NCBI GenBank assembly: GCA_910588925.1 | Contig: CAJURV010000013.1 | Location: 1-35,734, forward strand | DNA length: 35,734 nt | Direction of reading: 5' to 3' | Source of the DNA: an uncultured Rikenellaceae bacterium | GTDB taxonomy: Bacteria > Bacteroidota > Bacteroidia > Bacteroidales > Rikenellaceae | Shown: positions 16,356 to 24,776 of the stretch, one piece after another | Layout: every line of letters begins with the position of its first letter | Numbering within the stretch: position 1 is the first letter of the stretch | Position numbers and translations under genes: made by a program | The notes under the pieces: model-generated | Database searches by the model: none | The model's input: only the letters and a program-made list of their open reading frames with translations | What the model was told of the DNA's origin: nothing

Positions 16356-16721
16356 TCATACTCCCAAAACAATAGCCGGGTCTATGTTTAGTTTGACGCT
16401 TATCGTTCTGGCTATTTTCAGCGTTGGTTCGCTTTTCCCGTTCATGTATTCGCTTATGCGAGATTGGCTGACGCCGATTATTTGAGCCAATGCTTTTTTT
16501 GTTAAGTTCATTTCGTACATTCTCAACCGGAGAATATCCGACAAACTCGGCTTTCTTATGGGGTAGTGTTCGTCGTCGTAGTCTGCGACGAGATTGGAGA
16601 GAAGAACCAATTCAACACAATTTTTATCGGTAGTAGGTGTGTCGTCCGTCACGACAGGCAGCAACTCTTCGATCCTTTCCATTGCCGCCCTATACTGGCT
16701 TTCGTTTTCTATGCGTACCAT
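16356..16721 (-). CDS. HigA-type antitoxin with helix-turn-helix
   Basis: This 121-residue protein has an acidic N-terminal part and a C-terminal Xre-type helix-turn-helix (KKALAQIIGVSQSRISEYMNG). It would bind and neutralise the upstream toxin and repress the shared promoter. A longer frame to 16778 overlaps the toxin gene; the ATG at 16721 (MVRIENESQYRAAM) gives a 4-nt gap and the usual HigA beginning. Toxin-before-antitoxin order is characteristic of HigBA. Confidence 0.82.
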   Translation of the reverse strand: MVRIENESQYRAAMERIEELLPVVTDDTPTTDKNCVELVLLSNLVADYDDEHYPIRKPSLSDILRLRMYEMNLTKKALAQIIGVSQSRISEYMNGKSEPTLKIARTISVKLNIDPAIVLGV

Positions 16722-16725
16722 AATC

Positions 16726-17022
16726 CTATAATTTAGAGCAATCGTCAATTCTGTCGTATTCGCTATGTGTGCCGACAAAGCGTATGTAGACCATTTTTAC
16801 TTTGAACAATACGAGGGCAACTATTCTGTAATCATTCCCTTTTATATTGAATACAAAACGTCGATCGCCGACGGCGTCAACACTGTTGAATGTCTTTCTT
16901 ATGTCGGCAAACGTATTCCACTCTGCCTCTTTTGTCTTTTGAAACCACTCCTCTAATGCGACTTCTGCGTCTGCGTGCTTTTTATAAAACAATGTCAACG
17001 TGCGGTGGGCGATTATTCTCAT
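16726..17022 (-). CDS. HigB-type mRNA interferase toxin
   Basis: This 98-residue RelE/HigB-fold protein begins MRIIAHRTLTLFYKKHADAE, followed by FNIKGNDYRIVALVLFKVKMVYIRFVGTHSEYDRID. The closing HSEYDRID segment and the basic residues of the central strands are those of HigB toxins, which cleave mRNA on the ribosome. It is the first gene of the pair and is preceded by a full consensus promoter. The module sits between aroA and the mla genes without visible mobile-element borders. Confidence 0.85.
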   Translation of the reverse strand: MRIIAHRTLTLFYKKHADAEVALEEWFQKTKEAEWNTFADIRKTFNSVDAVGDRRFVFNIKGNDYRIVALVLFKVKMVYIRFVGTHSEYDRIDDCSKL

Positions 17023-17043
17023 TGTTTATATCTTTGGATATTA

Positions 17044-17074
17044 CAAATATAATGCATAAGTTTCTGAAAAACAA
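17044..17074 (-). promoter_or_regulatory. Promoter of the HigB/HigA operon
   Basis: On the minus strand TTG (17074-17072), a 20-nt spacer and TATATTTG (17051-17044) give a full consensus promoter with a short leader of about 15 nt before the toxin ATG at 17022. HigA would be expected to bind here. Confidence 0.65.
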
Positions 17075-17144
17075 AATAAATTTACGTAATTCGGAATTGT
17101 GTTTTAAAATGACCTGCTTTTATGCGAGCGACGGGAAAAAATCC

Positions 17145-17152
17145 TATCTTTG
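17145..17152 (+). promoter_or_regulatory. Upstream -7 box for the mla genes
   Basis: TATCTTTG followed by GCATA at 17145-17157 resembles the promoter at 99-111 in sequence. No TTG is found at the right spacing. It would give a long leader before mlaE. Confidence 0.4.
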
Positions 17153-17279
17153 CATAGGATAAATTCCGCCTCGGTAACATAATGTTGCTTTCGGCCCGTT
17201 TATCTTCACGGAATAACAGAATATATCGGTCCGGCGGGAAGCTCCGTCGTTGTTTACGGAAATCTCTTTTCGGTCCGGT

Positions 17280-17287
17280 TATCTTTG
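17280..17287 (+). promoter_or_regulatory. Proximal -7 box for mlaE
   Basis: TATCTTTG at 17280-17287 lies 25 nt before the mlaE ATG at 17313, giving a leader of about 20 nt. This supports 17313 rather than the earlier in-frame TTG as the start. Confidence 0.45.
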
Positions 17288-17312
17288 TAATATTGTAATT
17301 CTGACGGACACG

Positions 17313-18065
17313 ATGTTCATAACGAAAATACTCGGAGAGATAGGCAGTTACATGATGTTGATGCGCAAGGTGTTTCAGCGTCCGGTCAAGCGGCAGGTGT
17401 TCCGGCGCCAGCTCTTCGACGAGATGGAGAAGTTGGGGCTCAATTCCATAGGCATAGTGGCTATCATATCTGTGTTCATGGGAGCTGTGGTCGCTTTGCA
17501 GATGGCTATCAACCTCGAGTCGCCGTTTCTGCCCAAATACCTGATAGGCTATGCCACCCGCGAATCGCTCATACTCGAGTTCAGCTCCACTATAGTGGCG
17601 TTGATACTGGCCGGTAAGGTCGGGTCGAACATAGCTTCGGAGATAGGTTCCATGCGCATCACCGAGCAGATCGACGCCCTTGAGATAATGGGGGTCAACT
17701 CGGCCAACCACCTCATATTGCCCAAGATAATAGCTGCCATAATCTTCTTCCCGATGCTGACCCTTATGAGTATGTTCGTGGGTGTGTTGGGCGGTTATTT
17801 CATTGTCTTTACCGTGGATATGATGACGCCGGACGATTTCATGACCGGTCTTACCAGCGACTTCCGTCCCTATCTGGTCCTTTACGGCTTCACCAAGATG
17901 GTGGTTTTCTCGTTTATCATCACGTCGGTGTCGTCGTTCTTCGGCTATTACGCCAAGGGCAATTCGTTGGAGGTGGGACGTTCCAGTACTCAGGCGGTTG
18001 TTTCCAGCACTATAGTGGTGCTTATTTTCAACGTGATATTAACCAAGCTCTTTTTCTCTTATTGA
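17313..18065 (+). CDS. mlaE: MlaE-family ABC transporter permease (lipid transport)
   Basis: The 250-residue inner-membrane permease belongs to the MlaE/YrbE family that moves phospholipids between the membranes. It has five to six hydrophobic segments and the conserved family block LILEFSSTIVALILAGKVGSNIASEIGSMRITEQIDALEIMGV in the middle, including the E-I-G-(T/S)-M-(R/K) motif that couples to the ATPase. The ATPase gene follows after 23 nt. No MlaD-like MCE substrate-binding gene is adjacent; in Bacteroidota it is often next to or near this pair, so it must be elsewhere. Confidence 0.92.
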   Translation: MFITKILGEIGSYMMLMRKVFQRPVKRQVFRRQLFDEMEKLGLNSIGIVAIISVFMGAVVALQMAINLESPFLPKYLIGYATRESLILEFSSTIVALILAGKVGSNIASEIGSMRITEQIDALEIMGVNSANHLILPKIIAAIIFFPMLTLMSMFVGVLGGYFIVFTVDMMTPDDFMTGLTSDFRPYLVLYGFTKMVVFSFIITSVSSFFGYYAKGNSLEVGRSSTQAVVSSTIVVLIFNVILTKLFFSY

Positions 18066-18088
18066 AAAGGGCGCAACGCAAGGCATAG

Positions 18089-18841
18089 ATGATAAGAGCC
18101 GAACATGTATCGAAGCAGTTCGACGGGCGCATGGTGCTCGACGATGTTACCGCCACGTTCGAGACGGGGAAAACAAATCTCATAATAGGGCAGAGCGGTT
18201 CCGGCAAGACGGTTTTTCTCAAGTCGTTGGTAGGGTTGCACCAGATCGACGGCGGCCACATATATTACGACGATATATGTTACAGTTCGCTCAATTTCAA
18301 GGAGAAGAAAGATGTCCGCAAACAGGTGGGCATGCTCTTTCAGGGGGGCGCCCTTTTCGACTACTTCACCGTTGAGGAGAATGTCAAGTTTCCGCTCGAC
18401 ATATTCACCGATCTTGCCGAGAGCGATAAGCTCGATATCGTCAACGAGACGCTCAAACGCGTCCGCATAGATAACGCCCACAAGCTCTATCCCTCCGAGA
18501 TAAGCGGCGGTATGGTCAAACGTGTCTCCATAGCGCGGGCCATAGTAATGAAGCCTCGTTATCTTTTCTGCGACGAGCCCAACTCGGGTCTCGATCCGCT
18601 CACATCCATAGTGATAGACAATCTGATAAAGGAGATCACGGAGGAGTACGGCATCACCACCATCATCAACACCCACGACATGAACTCGGTCATGGAGATA
18701 GGCGATACGGTGGTATTCATATATCAGGGCAAGTTGTGGTGGCGCGGCAATAAGGACGATATACTCATGAGCGAGAATAAGGAGCTTAACGATTTCGTAT
18801 TCGCGTCGGCCATGGCTAAGAGGGCGCGTAAAAACATGTAG
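18089..18841 (+). CDS. mlaF: MlaF-family ABC transporter ATPase
   Basis: This 250-residue ABC ATPase is the partner of the preceding permease. Walker A is GQSGSGKT (~34-41), the Q-loop LFQGGALFD, the signature SGGMVKR, Walker B YLFCDEPNSGLDP, and the H-loop His NTHDM. The GGALFD segment after the Q-loop and SGGM are characteristic of MlaF. ATP hydrolysis drives lipid transport through MlaE. aroC follows after 97 nt and may be transcribed with it. Confidence 0.93.
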   Translation: MIRAEHVSKQFDGRMVLDDVTATFETGKTNLIIGQSGSGKTVFLKSLVGLHQIDGGHIYYDDICYSSLNFKEKKDVRKQVGMLFQGGALFDYFTVEENVKFPLDIFTDLAESDKLDIVNETLKRVRIDNAHKLYPSEISGGMVKRVSIARAIVMKPRYLFCDEPNSGLDPLTSIVIDNLIKEITEEYGITTIINTHDMNSVMEIGDTVVFIYQGKLWWRGNKDDILMSENKELNDFVFASAMAKRARKNM

Positions 18842-18938
18842 CGGGCTCTCTATGGGCTGTTGCCTTTGACCGGCGGCGGTACAGGCCAGACAACGCTATA
18901 TGGCAGGATGAAGTTGATATCCGTATAAGTCATTAAGA

Positions 18939-19937
18939 ATGAACACCACAGGAACACTTTTCAGAGTATCTATATTCGGCGAATCGCACGGCGTGAACGT
19001 AGGAGCGGTGATAGACGGCATACCCGCCGGAGTGCCGCTTTGCGAGGAGGACTTCGCCTCCGATCTCGACCGGCGTCGTTCGGGAGCGCGCGGAACCACG
19101 CCACGTAAGGAGTCCGACACGCCGCATATAGTCAGCGGTCTTTTCGAGGGGCATACCACCGGGGCCCCCATGACTGTGCTGTTCGACAACGAGAATACCC
19201 GTAGCGGCGACTATTCGGCTCTTGTCTGCCATCCTCGCCCGGGCCATTCCGATTTCGTTGCCGGTGTCAAATACGGCGGGCATAACGACTATCGCGGTGG
19301 CGGTCACTTCTCCGGACGTATAACTCTCGGGCTGGTGGCTGCGGGCGTTGTAGCCAAAAAGATGCTCGCGACCTGTGGGGTAACCGTATCCGCAGAGGTT
19401 ACGGAGATAGGCGGTGAGCGCGAACGTCGTCTTTTCCCCGTGGTGATAGAACGTGCGCTGAAAGAGTGCGACTCTATAGGAGGTATAGTGGAGTGCAGGG
19501 CCTCGGGTGTCCCTGTCGGATGGGGTGAACCTTTCTTCGATTCTGTGGAGAGCCGTTTGTCGCATCTGCTCTTCTCCATACCGGCCGTACGCGGAGTGGA
19601 GTTCGGCGATGGCTTCGCTTCCGCCTCGCAGAGAGGGTCGGTACACAACGACAGGCTTTCAGACGCCGCGGGACACACCTTCACCAACCATGCCGGAGGT
19701 ATCAACGGCGGCATCACCAACGGCGGCGACATATTGTTCAGAATAGCGGTGAAACCCACGTCGAGCATAGCTACCCCGCAGATGACATATAACTTCGAGA
19801 CAGGCAAGGTCGAACCGTTAGTGGTTAAAGGCCGCCACGACGCCTGCATAGCGTTGCGCGTGCCGGTTATAGCGGAGGCCGTGACCGCCGTTGCTCTCGC
19901 CGACTTAATGTTGGTGGCGCGGGCCTACGGGCTATAG
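18939..19937 (+). CDS. aroC: Chorismate synthase
   Basis: This 332-residue enzyme catalyses the FMN-dependent last step of the shikimate pathway, EPSP to chorismate. Conserved blocks are visible: GTLFRVSIFGESHG at the N terminus with its catalytic His, RRRSGARGTTPRKESDTPHIVSG, RPGHSDFVAGVKYG, the FMN-binding DYRGGGHFSGRIT, and HAGGINGGITNGGDILFRIAVKPTSSI. The C-terminal GRHDACIALRVPVIAEAV is intact. It is somewhat shorter than the usual ~355-360 residues. The gene is followed by a long inverted repeat and then by the convergent tail cluster. Confidence 0.96.
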   Translation: MNTTGTLFRVSIFGESHGVNVGAVIDGIPAGVPLCEEDFASDLDRRRSGARGTTPRKESDTPHIVSGLFEGHTTGAPMTVLFDNENTRSGDYSALVCHPRPGHSDFVAGVKYGGHNDYRGGGHFSGRITLGLVAAGVVAKKMLATCGVTVSAEVTEIGGERERRLFPVVIERALKECDSIGGIVECRASGVPVGWGEPFFDSVESRLSHLLFSIPAVRGVEFGDGFASASQRGSVHNDRLSDAAGHTFTNHAGGINGGITNGGDILFRIAVKPTSSIATPQMTYNFETGKVEPLVVKGRHDACIALRVPVIAEAVTAVALADLMLVARAYGL

Positions 19938-20014
19938 GAATGCGTAAAATGGCTCGGGGCTGTGCGGCAATAAGATAAATGTGATTTTGAATTATTTTTC
20001 ATGTTTTTGTAAAG

Positions 20015-20109
20015 CCAATCACACTAACACAAAGATGCGCCACAACGCATAATCGAGGGCTAATGCCTTACGACTGCGTTGTGGCGCATCTTTGTGTTAG
20101 TGTGATTGG
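20015..20109. repeat. Perfect 35-bp inverted repeat between aroC and the tail cluster
   Basis: Arms at 20015-20049 and 20075-20109 are perfectly complementary over 35 bp and enclose 25 nt. It lies 3' of both convergent transcription units and could be a bidirectional terminator. The stem is much longer than normal terminators and has no clear T run. The outer end (ACACTAA / TTAGTGTGA) resembles the TTAGTGTGAGTT motif at 33116-33127. The remaining 19938-20196 sequence holds no gene. Confidence 0.75.
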
Positions 20110-20196
20110 GGTCCTGCTAACAGGTCGGGGGCTTTTATTTTCCCCTTCCTTGTCCTATTTAAACCATTTCACTTATATCATTTTTAACCATCTCTT

Positions 20197-20553
20197 TCAC
20201 GGATGAGACATACGATAGGAGTTTCGCATACTCACCAACAATGCTTCATCATCGTGTATCTTTAGTAGGTAAGCATTATACTTGTTGATGAGAGCAAGTT
20301 CCTCATCTGACGTATAACTGGCTCTTATCACGGCTTCTACACATTTGTCGTAATCAGGCTTACCTTATGTTATCGCCTTATCGCAAGAATACATCGTCGA
20401 TTTCTCCAAAAAGAAAGGCACTGAGGTAGTGCCGGAGGGAACCAACCTTTCGACGGTCTCTTCCTGAATATCCCAATGGTATAGGTAATTGCTATTACCC
20501 ACCGCCTCGAATTTATCGGGCTTCCTGTAAAAATATACACATCTACGTCTCAT
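20197..20553 (-). pseudogene. Distal tail gene interrupted by an in-frame stop
   Basis: The first 62 codons (MRRRCVYFYRKPDKFEAVGN...MYSCDKAIT) are followed by TAA at 20367-20365. The same frame then continues for 55 well-formed codons (GKPDYDKCVEAVIRAS...LLVSMRNSYRMSHP) to TGA at 20199-20197. The second half has the pattern of small proteins encoded next to Bacteroidota tail fibres. The simplest reading is a nonsense mutation in a ~118-residue tail-fibre accessory gene. Sequencing error or read-through are alternatives. Confidence 0.6.
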
Positions 20554-20571
20554 TGGTATAAGTTATTAAGT

Positions 20572-21966
20572 TTAATTAGGAATATAGCAAAGTCGTGTGC
20601 CGACGGAGTTGTCGTGACCGTCCCCGTTATTCGAGGCAAGCTGGTCAATTAGCCCACACCCTCCGCCGGCATTCAATGCCGAGCCACCCATCGCAATAGC
20701 GTGTGGAATATCGTCAACAGGGCCCAAAAAGGATTCATCACAGAAATATGTGGTCGAGCTACCATTTGTCGTTACCGGAATAATCAGCCCCTCTTCGCCG
20801 AACACTATCGAGTCTATGAATCCCCCATCGTAATAAGGTATTTTTGCAACATGCCTATACCCGGAGGTGTCGCTCAAGTTGAACAGATCGGGGTTTTCGG
20901 TAATATAAATATCGTAGAAGTCTCCATCCGGAGTCTGCGAAAAGAATCCTATATATCCGTCTACCCACTTCCAAAGATGACCGAAAATATTCTCTATTCC
21001 GCGATAGCGCGGCACCATGAATGTTCTGATAATCGCACCTTTACTATCTTTAACATCGTAAACTACCTCTCCTGAGCCGTTACCGAGATTATCGGTCCAG
21101 CCACAAGGGATGAACGATGTATTGTAGTTAAACCCATGCCAACCGTTAAAATCCCATTCTGTTACCCCAACGCCAAGGCCGCCTTGTGCAAATCCGTTGT
21201 CGTCTTTAGTGTAACTGACTGGTTTTTGGGTGTCAAAAGTAGCGTATTCTACGGCATAGAGCCAGTAGAGGTCGCCACAAGCAGTAAACGGTATTATATT
21301 CCAGTTTGTCGTGTTGGGGTTACGGTTACGGGCGTATGTGCGGTACACCTCTCTCGATGAGTTAGCATGCGGGCGCCCGAGGAATGACCTGGGTGTCCCA
21401 TCGTAACCGGCGTTGTTGTTGCCGCCTCCGCGATAATCTACCGTGAAGTTGACAACGGAGCAGAGTTTAGACGTCGAATGCTGCAAAGCAGCTTCGTAAG
21501 CTCCGATATATTTTTTCTTAACTAAATGATAGCCAGGCAGAGGATATTCGGACACCTTTACTCTGCGGACATCTCCATCTGTCTCGAATTTTCGGTAATA
21601 TTCTGGAAGTTGCACCATTACCTGCCCGCGGGAGCCGTCTCTCGTGTTGATGGTCCAATCGTGCTGATTGAGATACTCTATCACATTACCGTTATCGTCG
21701 AGCAGGCATCCCCTCATACGATTATGAATAGGCAATGAACGGTGTAGATTCATGTTGCCTATACGGGTACAGTCGGGTGAGGATGTGGTGGTATTAAATT
21801 CGATGCCATAATATAGGTCGTCAGTAGGTCCTAATTCCCTTATCTTATCGGCATACTCTCTGAACGGTATGTCGCCGCTCATGTCTACGCCTTTTTCTAT
21901 CAAAGCGTCTTTTATGGCCTCTTTTGTGCCATTAAGGTATTTCAGTTTTTCTGTTGTCGTTGTCAT
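20572..21966 (-). CDS. Tail fibre / receptor-binding protein with C-type-lectin-like fold
   Basis: The 464-residue protein has an N-terminal helical module (residues 1-45, MTTTTEKLKYLNGTKEAIKDALI...FREYADKIREL) seen in Bacteroidota fibre proteins. A long Gly/Asn/Trp-rich domain follows with GDLYWLYAVEYATFDTQ, NIFGHLWKWVDGYIGF, and the end GGSALNAGGGCGLIDQLASN...VGTRLCYIPN. This is the formylglycine-enzyme/C-type-lectin-like fold used by many Bacteroidota phage adhesins, including targets of diversity-generating retroelements. No reverse transcriptase or template repeat is visible here. As the most distal large tail gene it is the likely host-range determinant. Confidence 0.75.
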   Translation of the reverse strand: MTTTTEKLKYLNGTKEAIKDALIEKGVDMSGDIPFREYADKIRELGPTDDLYYGIEFNTTTSSPDCTRIGNMNLHRSLPIHNRMRGCLLDDNGNVIEYLNQHDWTINTRDGSRGQVMVQLPEYYRKFETDGDVRRVKVSEYPLPGYHLVKKKYIGAYEAALQHSTSKLCSVVNFTVDYRGGGNNNAGYDGTPRSFLGRPHANSSREVYRTYARNRNPNTTNWNIIPFTACGDLYWLYAVEYATFDTQKPVSYTKDDNGFAQGGLGVGVTEWDFNGWHGFNYNTSFIPCGWTDNLGNGSGEVVYDVKDSKGAIIRTFMVPRYRGIENIFGHLWKWVDGYIGFFSQTPDGDFYDIYITENPDLFNLSDTSGYRHVAKIPYYDGGFIDSIVFGEEGLIIPVTTNGSSTTYFCDESFLGPVDDIPHAIAMGGSALNAGGGCGLIDQLASNNGDGHDNSVGTRLCYIPN

Positions 21967-21971
21967 GTCTT

Positions 21972-22448
21972 CTATCTTGGCTGTTCCCCGTTTATATGGT
22001 CGAGTACGGAGTCGATGTTCCCTATTGCGTCTTGGAAGCGTGATTCTAGTTCTGCTTCGGCGGCTTGGGCACGTGCTATTTCATCGTCTATGTCCGCACG
22101 GGCATCGTCGAGCCTCGTCTGCAAGGTGTCTATCTCGCCCTGTTGGCGCTCGTCGACCTCCTCTATCTCCTCCAGATTGTCGATTATGTTGACGATCTGC
22201 ACGTCCGTTTGTTCGCGGTAGGAGTCGAAATCGTCCCTTAATGTCGCTACTTTGGACTCCAGCTCCTGGCCGTCGCTTTTCGGATATTTGTCGTTGAGCC
22301 TTTCCGGTAACTCCTTTATGCGGGCTATCTCTATTTCGCCCTCCTTTTTGTGAAAATAGCTGTCGATAAGGTCGGCGAAGTGCTCCTCTTTGGGGTAACA
22401 TCCCTTGCGGAACCACTCCTTTAGTTGTACGGTGCTTTTTGTTGGCAT
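21972..22448 (-). CDS. Coiled-coil tail protein
   Basis: This 158-residue protein has a conserved-looking N terminus (TVQLKEWFRKGCYPKEEHFADLIDSYFHK), seen in Bacteroidota phage proteins that lie between fibre genes. A long acidic coiled coil follows from about 60 to 155 (EEVDERQQGEIDTLQTRLDDARADIDDEIARAQAAEAEL). It could trimerise a fibre or join a fibre to the baseplate; this is inference. It starts 17 nt after the collar-fibre gene and ends 5 nt before the lectin-fold fibre gene. Confidence 0.7.
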   Translation of the reverse strand: MPTKSTVQLKEWFRKGCYPKEEHFADLIDSYFHKKEGEIEIARIKELPERLNDKYPKSDGQELESKVATLRDDFDSYREQTDVQIVNIIDNLEEIEEVDERQQGEIDTLQTRLDDARADIDDEIARAQAAEAELESRFQDAIGNIDSVLDHINGEQPR

Positions 22449-22465
22449 TGTAATGTTTTTTATGG

Positions 22466-23458
22466 TTATCGTACCTTGATTATGTAGGCTAGCACGTAGT
22501 AGGGGGGACGGTTCTCGTGCGCTTTGTTGTTGCCGATTTCTGTCGTTTGGCGAACATCATCCGTATCACTATCGTTATTTCTTTTGCCGGATAATCGCTG
22601 ACGGTCTTTTGAGCCTTTCGCATAAATAGTATAGTTATGAGAATGCTTGGGCATCTCTTCGATGGTGAGTATGTGTTTTTTTTCACCGCCGGTATTGCCG
22701 CATTCAGTGTAATCGGGATCATTATATTCGGGATATTCGGGACGATTGTTCTTATCGTTTTTTATGTCGCGTCCCACGATAAACCGTCCGCGCAGATCGG
22801 GAAGACAGAAACTGCCGCTTTGTACGGACGAGGGCGCGCTACCGTTTTTGTTATTGCAGGTGTTGAACGTGTCGCCGATAGCCTCGTAAAGTTCGGGATA
22901 CTCCTCGGCCTTGAGTATGCTACCGTCGCAGAACATGTAGTTAGTCGGGAGGCTTTTACCCGCCCACATCTTGATTACTCCGAACGGTTCGGCGCTCTCA
23001 ACTTTTGTCTCCACCGTTCCTTGCCGCTGTATCAGTTCTGCTATCTGTGCGTTGAGTTCGGCAGAGGTTCGGGGTTTTACGAAGTCTGTCCATTTGAAGT
23101 TCTCGCTGCCCACGCCCGGTGCCAACGTGCGCTTGGTGTAGGCTTGGGGATACTCGTAGCCTTGGGCGCTGACTGTCACGTCGGTGGTCTTTACATACAT
23201 GCCCTCGGATATGTTACCGCCCTCCCAGTAGAGCACTTCGCCCTGCGGGTAGGCTATGGTGCGTACAAACACATAGCCGGGGTCGCGTCGGATGCCGTTG
23301 TCTTTCGGTTCGCACCCGTAAAGAATCACCTTGTCGCCGGCTATGTTGCCGATGGCGGCTACCAATGCGGTGTTGTTCTGCAGGGTGGCGAGCGTGTCGC
23401 AATCCAGCGGGAAGTCGCGGTTGGGCTGTTTCAGAAAATTACCTATTACTGTTTCCAT
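22466..23458 (-). CDS. Tail fibre with phage tail collar domain
   Basis: The 330-residue protein contains a tail-collar domain from about residue 165: GVIKMWAGKSLPTNYMFCDGS...FCLPDLRGRFIVGRD. The region near residues 265-280 has the EEMPKHSHNY histidine motif, and the end ENRPPYYVLAYIIKVR is typical of short tail fibres and receptor-binding tips. The first half is a baseplate-attachment region without a recognised domain. It lies directly after the gpI-like gene, as in many contractile tails. Confidence 0.82.
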   Translation of the reverse strand: METVIGNFLKQPNRDFPLDCDTLATLQNNTALVAAIGNIAGDKVILYGCEPKDNGIRRDPGYVFVRTIAYPQGEVLYWEGGNISEGMYVKTTDVTVSAQGYEYPQAYTKRTLAPGVGSENFKWTDFVKPRTSAELNAQIAELIQRQGTVETKVESAEPFGVIKMWAGKSLPTNYMFCDGSILKAEEYPELYEAIGDTFNTCNNKNGSAPSSVQSGSFCLPDLRGRFIVGRDIKNDKNNRPEYPEYNDPDYTECGNTGGEKKHILTIEEMPKHSHNYTIYAKGSKDRQRLSGKRNNDSDTDDVRQTTEIGNNKAHENRPPYYVLAYIIKVR

Positions 23459-23467
23459 GTCTTGATG

Positions 23468-23959
23468 TTATATTATGTTTTTTACCCACCGTTTGGAGGC
23501 GAGTTTGTAGGTGTTTACTATCGCTGTCAGTTGTTTTTCGTCGGTCACTGCCATCAGCTCCTCAGGTATCGTCACCCAGAAGTCTATGTTTTTGGCGCCG
23601 CTGAAGCCACGACGGTTTATGACTAAGCGACCGTCTTCTCTGAGCGGCAGAAAGCTCTGCCTGCACTGGTCTCGGGTGAATATCAGCGTGCCGAGGAGAC
23701 TGTCGCTCTCTTTGTCGTCTACGGTTATGCGTCGTTGCGACAGGTCGAGGGCGTCGTTGAGGGCCGCACGCAGATGACATACCTGTCCGTTGTGTTCGAG
23801 GTGGTACACGGTCTCGTTGCGTAGCCGTACTAGCTTTGTGTGTATGTGGGCTATCGGCGCCACTATCGCGTATGAGAGGTAGGCCGTGACGGGGCGTCTT
23901 AGGAACGTCGGCAGCAGCATGAGTGCCAACCGCTTGAAGTTGATGTCGTATCTAATCAT
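23468..23959 (-). CDS. gpI-like baseplate protein
   Basis: This 163-residue protein overlaps the preceding baseplate-J-like gene by 8 nt. Its N-terminal part is hydrophobic and basic (RLALMLLPTFLRRPVTAYLSYAIVAPIAHIHTKL). The second half has the WVTIPEELMAVTDEKQLTAIVNTYKLASKRW end common in small tail proteins of Bacteroidota phages. It occupies the position of gpI, which joins fibres to the baseplate. The role is inferred from position. Confidence 0.55.
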   Translation of the reverse strand: MIRYDINFKRLALMLLPTFLRRPVTAYLSYAIVAPIAHIHTKLVRLRNETVYHLEHNGQVCHLRAALNDALDLSQRRITVDDKESDSLLGTLIFTRDQCRQSFLPLREDGRLVINRRGFSGAKNIDFWVTIPEELMAVTDEKQLTAIVNTYKLASKRWVKNII

Positions 23960-24776
23960 GGGCTATCATGTTAAGTGTGACGACTCCTTTTTCAAGATAT
24001 CCCGCCGAGGGGGTACATATCACCAATGTCCCCTTTGGGGACGAATGTATCTCGGTCTTCGTCAGGTGTACCACTTTCACCCCCTCCACGGCCTGCAATG
24101 CATCTGTCAGAGCCATGTCGGAGTATTCTCCGTTGAACGGCAGATTCTCTATGTAGCCGGTTATCGCCTCCTCGCATCGTTCTCTCACATCGTTTTCCGA
24201 GAATATGGCATTGTAGTATATGTCTGCATCGCAAGTGAACTTCTCCGGCTCCTCGTTGACTAAATTGATACGTACGCCGGCATCCTTTATCTCCGACAAG
24301 TAGGCTGTTAGCTGCCGTTCCGTCTCGTCGTCCAGCGGGCGTTTTCTCCCGCTTTCCTCTCCGGCCACCTTTATAGTGAGCAGGGAGGCGTCGGAGCTCT
24401 CGACGGCTACGGCGTGTTTCACCACCTTGGCCGCCTCTATGTCACTGTCGCTCATGTCGGAGGTGTCGTAGTCGTCGGTGTCGGGTATGAGCGTCATGTC
24501 TTTCATGAAGCCCAGTACCTTGTCGCGATACCATTTGGGGCGATGGGGGATTGTCTCGTCTATGCGGGCCTCCACCTCCTTTTTGTGCGACTCGAAAAAT
24601 TGCTCCAGCACCCACGCCGCAGATGCGAATAGATAGAACAGTATGTTGATTATCGACACCTTGCTGAAGTGGGCGGCGAAGTTGTCACCTGCCGGAAATC
24701 CGAACATGTCGGCTACCGTCTCGTTGTTCATGAAGTCGACGGCGATAGTCTCTTTGATTTGTTCTATGGTTCTCAT
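23952..24776 (-). CDS. Baseplate J-like (gp6/gp47-type) wedge protein
   Basis: This 274-residue protein has an N-terminal helical region (IEQIKETIAVDFMNNETVADMFGF) and a C-terminal region (REEAITGYIENLPFNG-like block, EYSDMALTDALQAVEGVKVVHL) that match the baseplate J/gp47 pattern. These proteins form the baseplate periphery that carries fibres and triggers sheath contraction. It is separated from the LysM gene upstream by ~400 bp of non-coding repeat, which is unusual within a tail operon. Confidence 0.75.
   Translation of the reverse strand: MRTIEQIKETIAVDFMNNETVADMFGFPAGDNFAAHFSKVSIINILFYLFASAAWVLEQFFESHKKEVEARIDETIPHRPKWYRDKVLGFMKDMTLIPDTDDYDTSDMSDSDIEAAKVVKHAVAVESSDASLLTIKVAGEESGRKRPLDDETERQLTAYLSEIKDAGVRINLVNEEPEKFTCDADIYYNAIFSENDVRERCEEAITGYIENLPFNGEYSDMALTDALQAVEGVKVVHLTKTEIHSSPKGTLVICTPSAGYLEKGVVTLNMIAHD

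Noticed and set aside
20572..20700. A diversity-generating retroelement acting on the fibre gene.
   Set aside because: The lectin-like end is suggestive, but neither a reverse transcriptase nor a template repeat was found, so only the adhesin type is reported.
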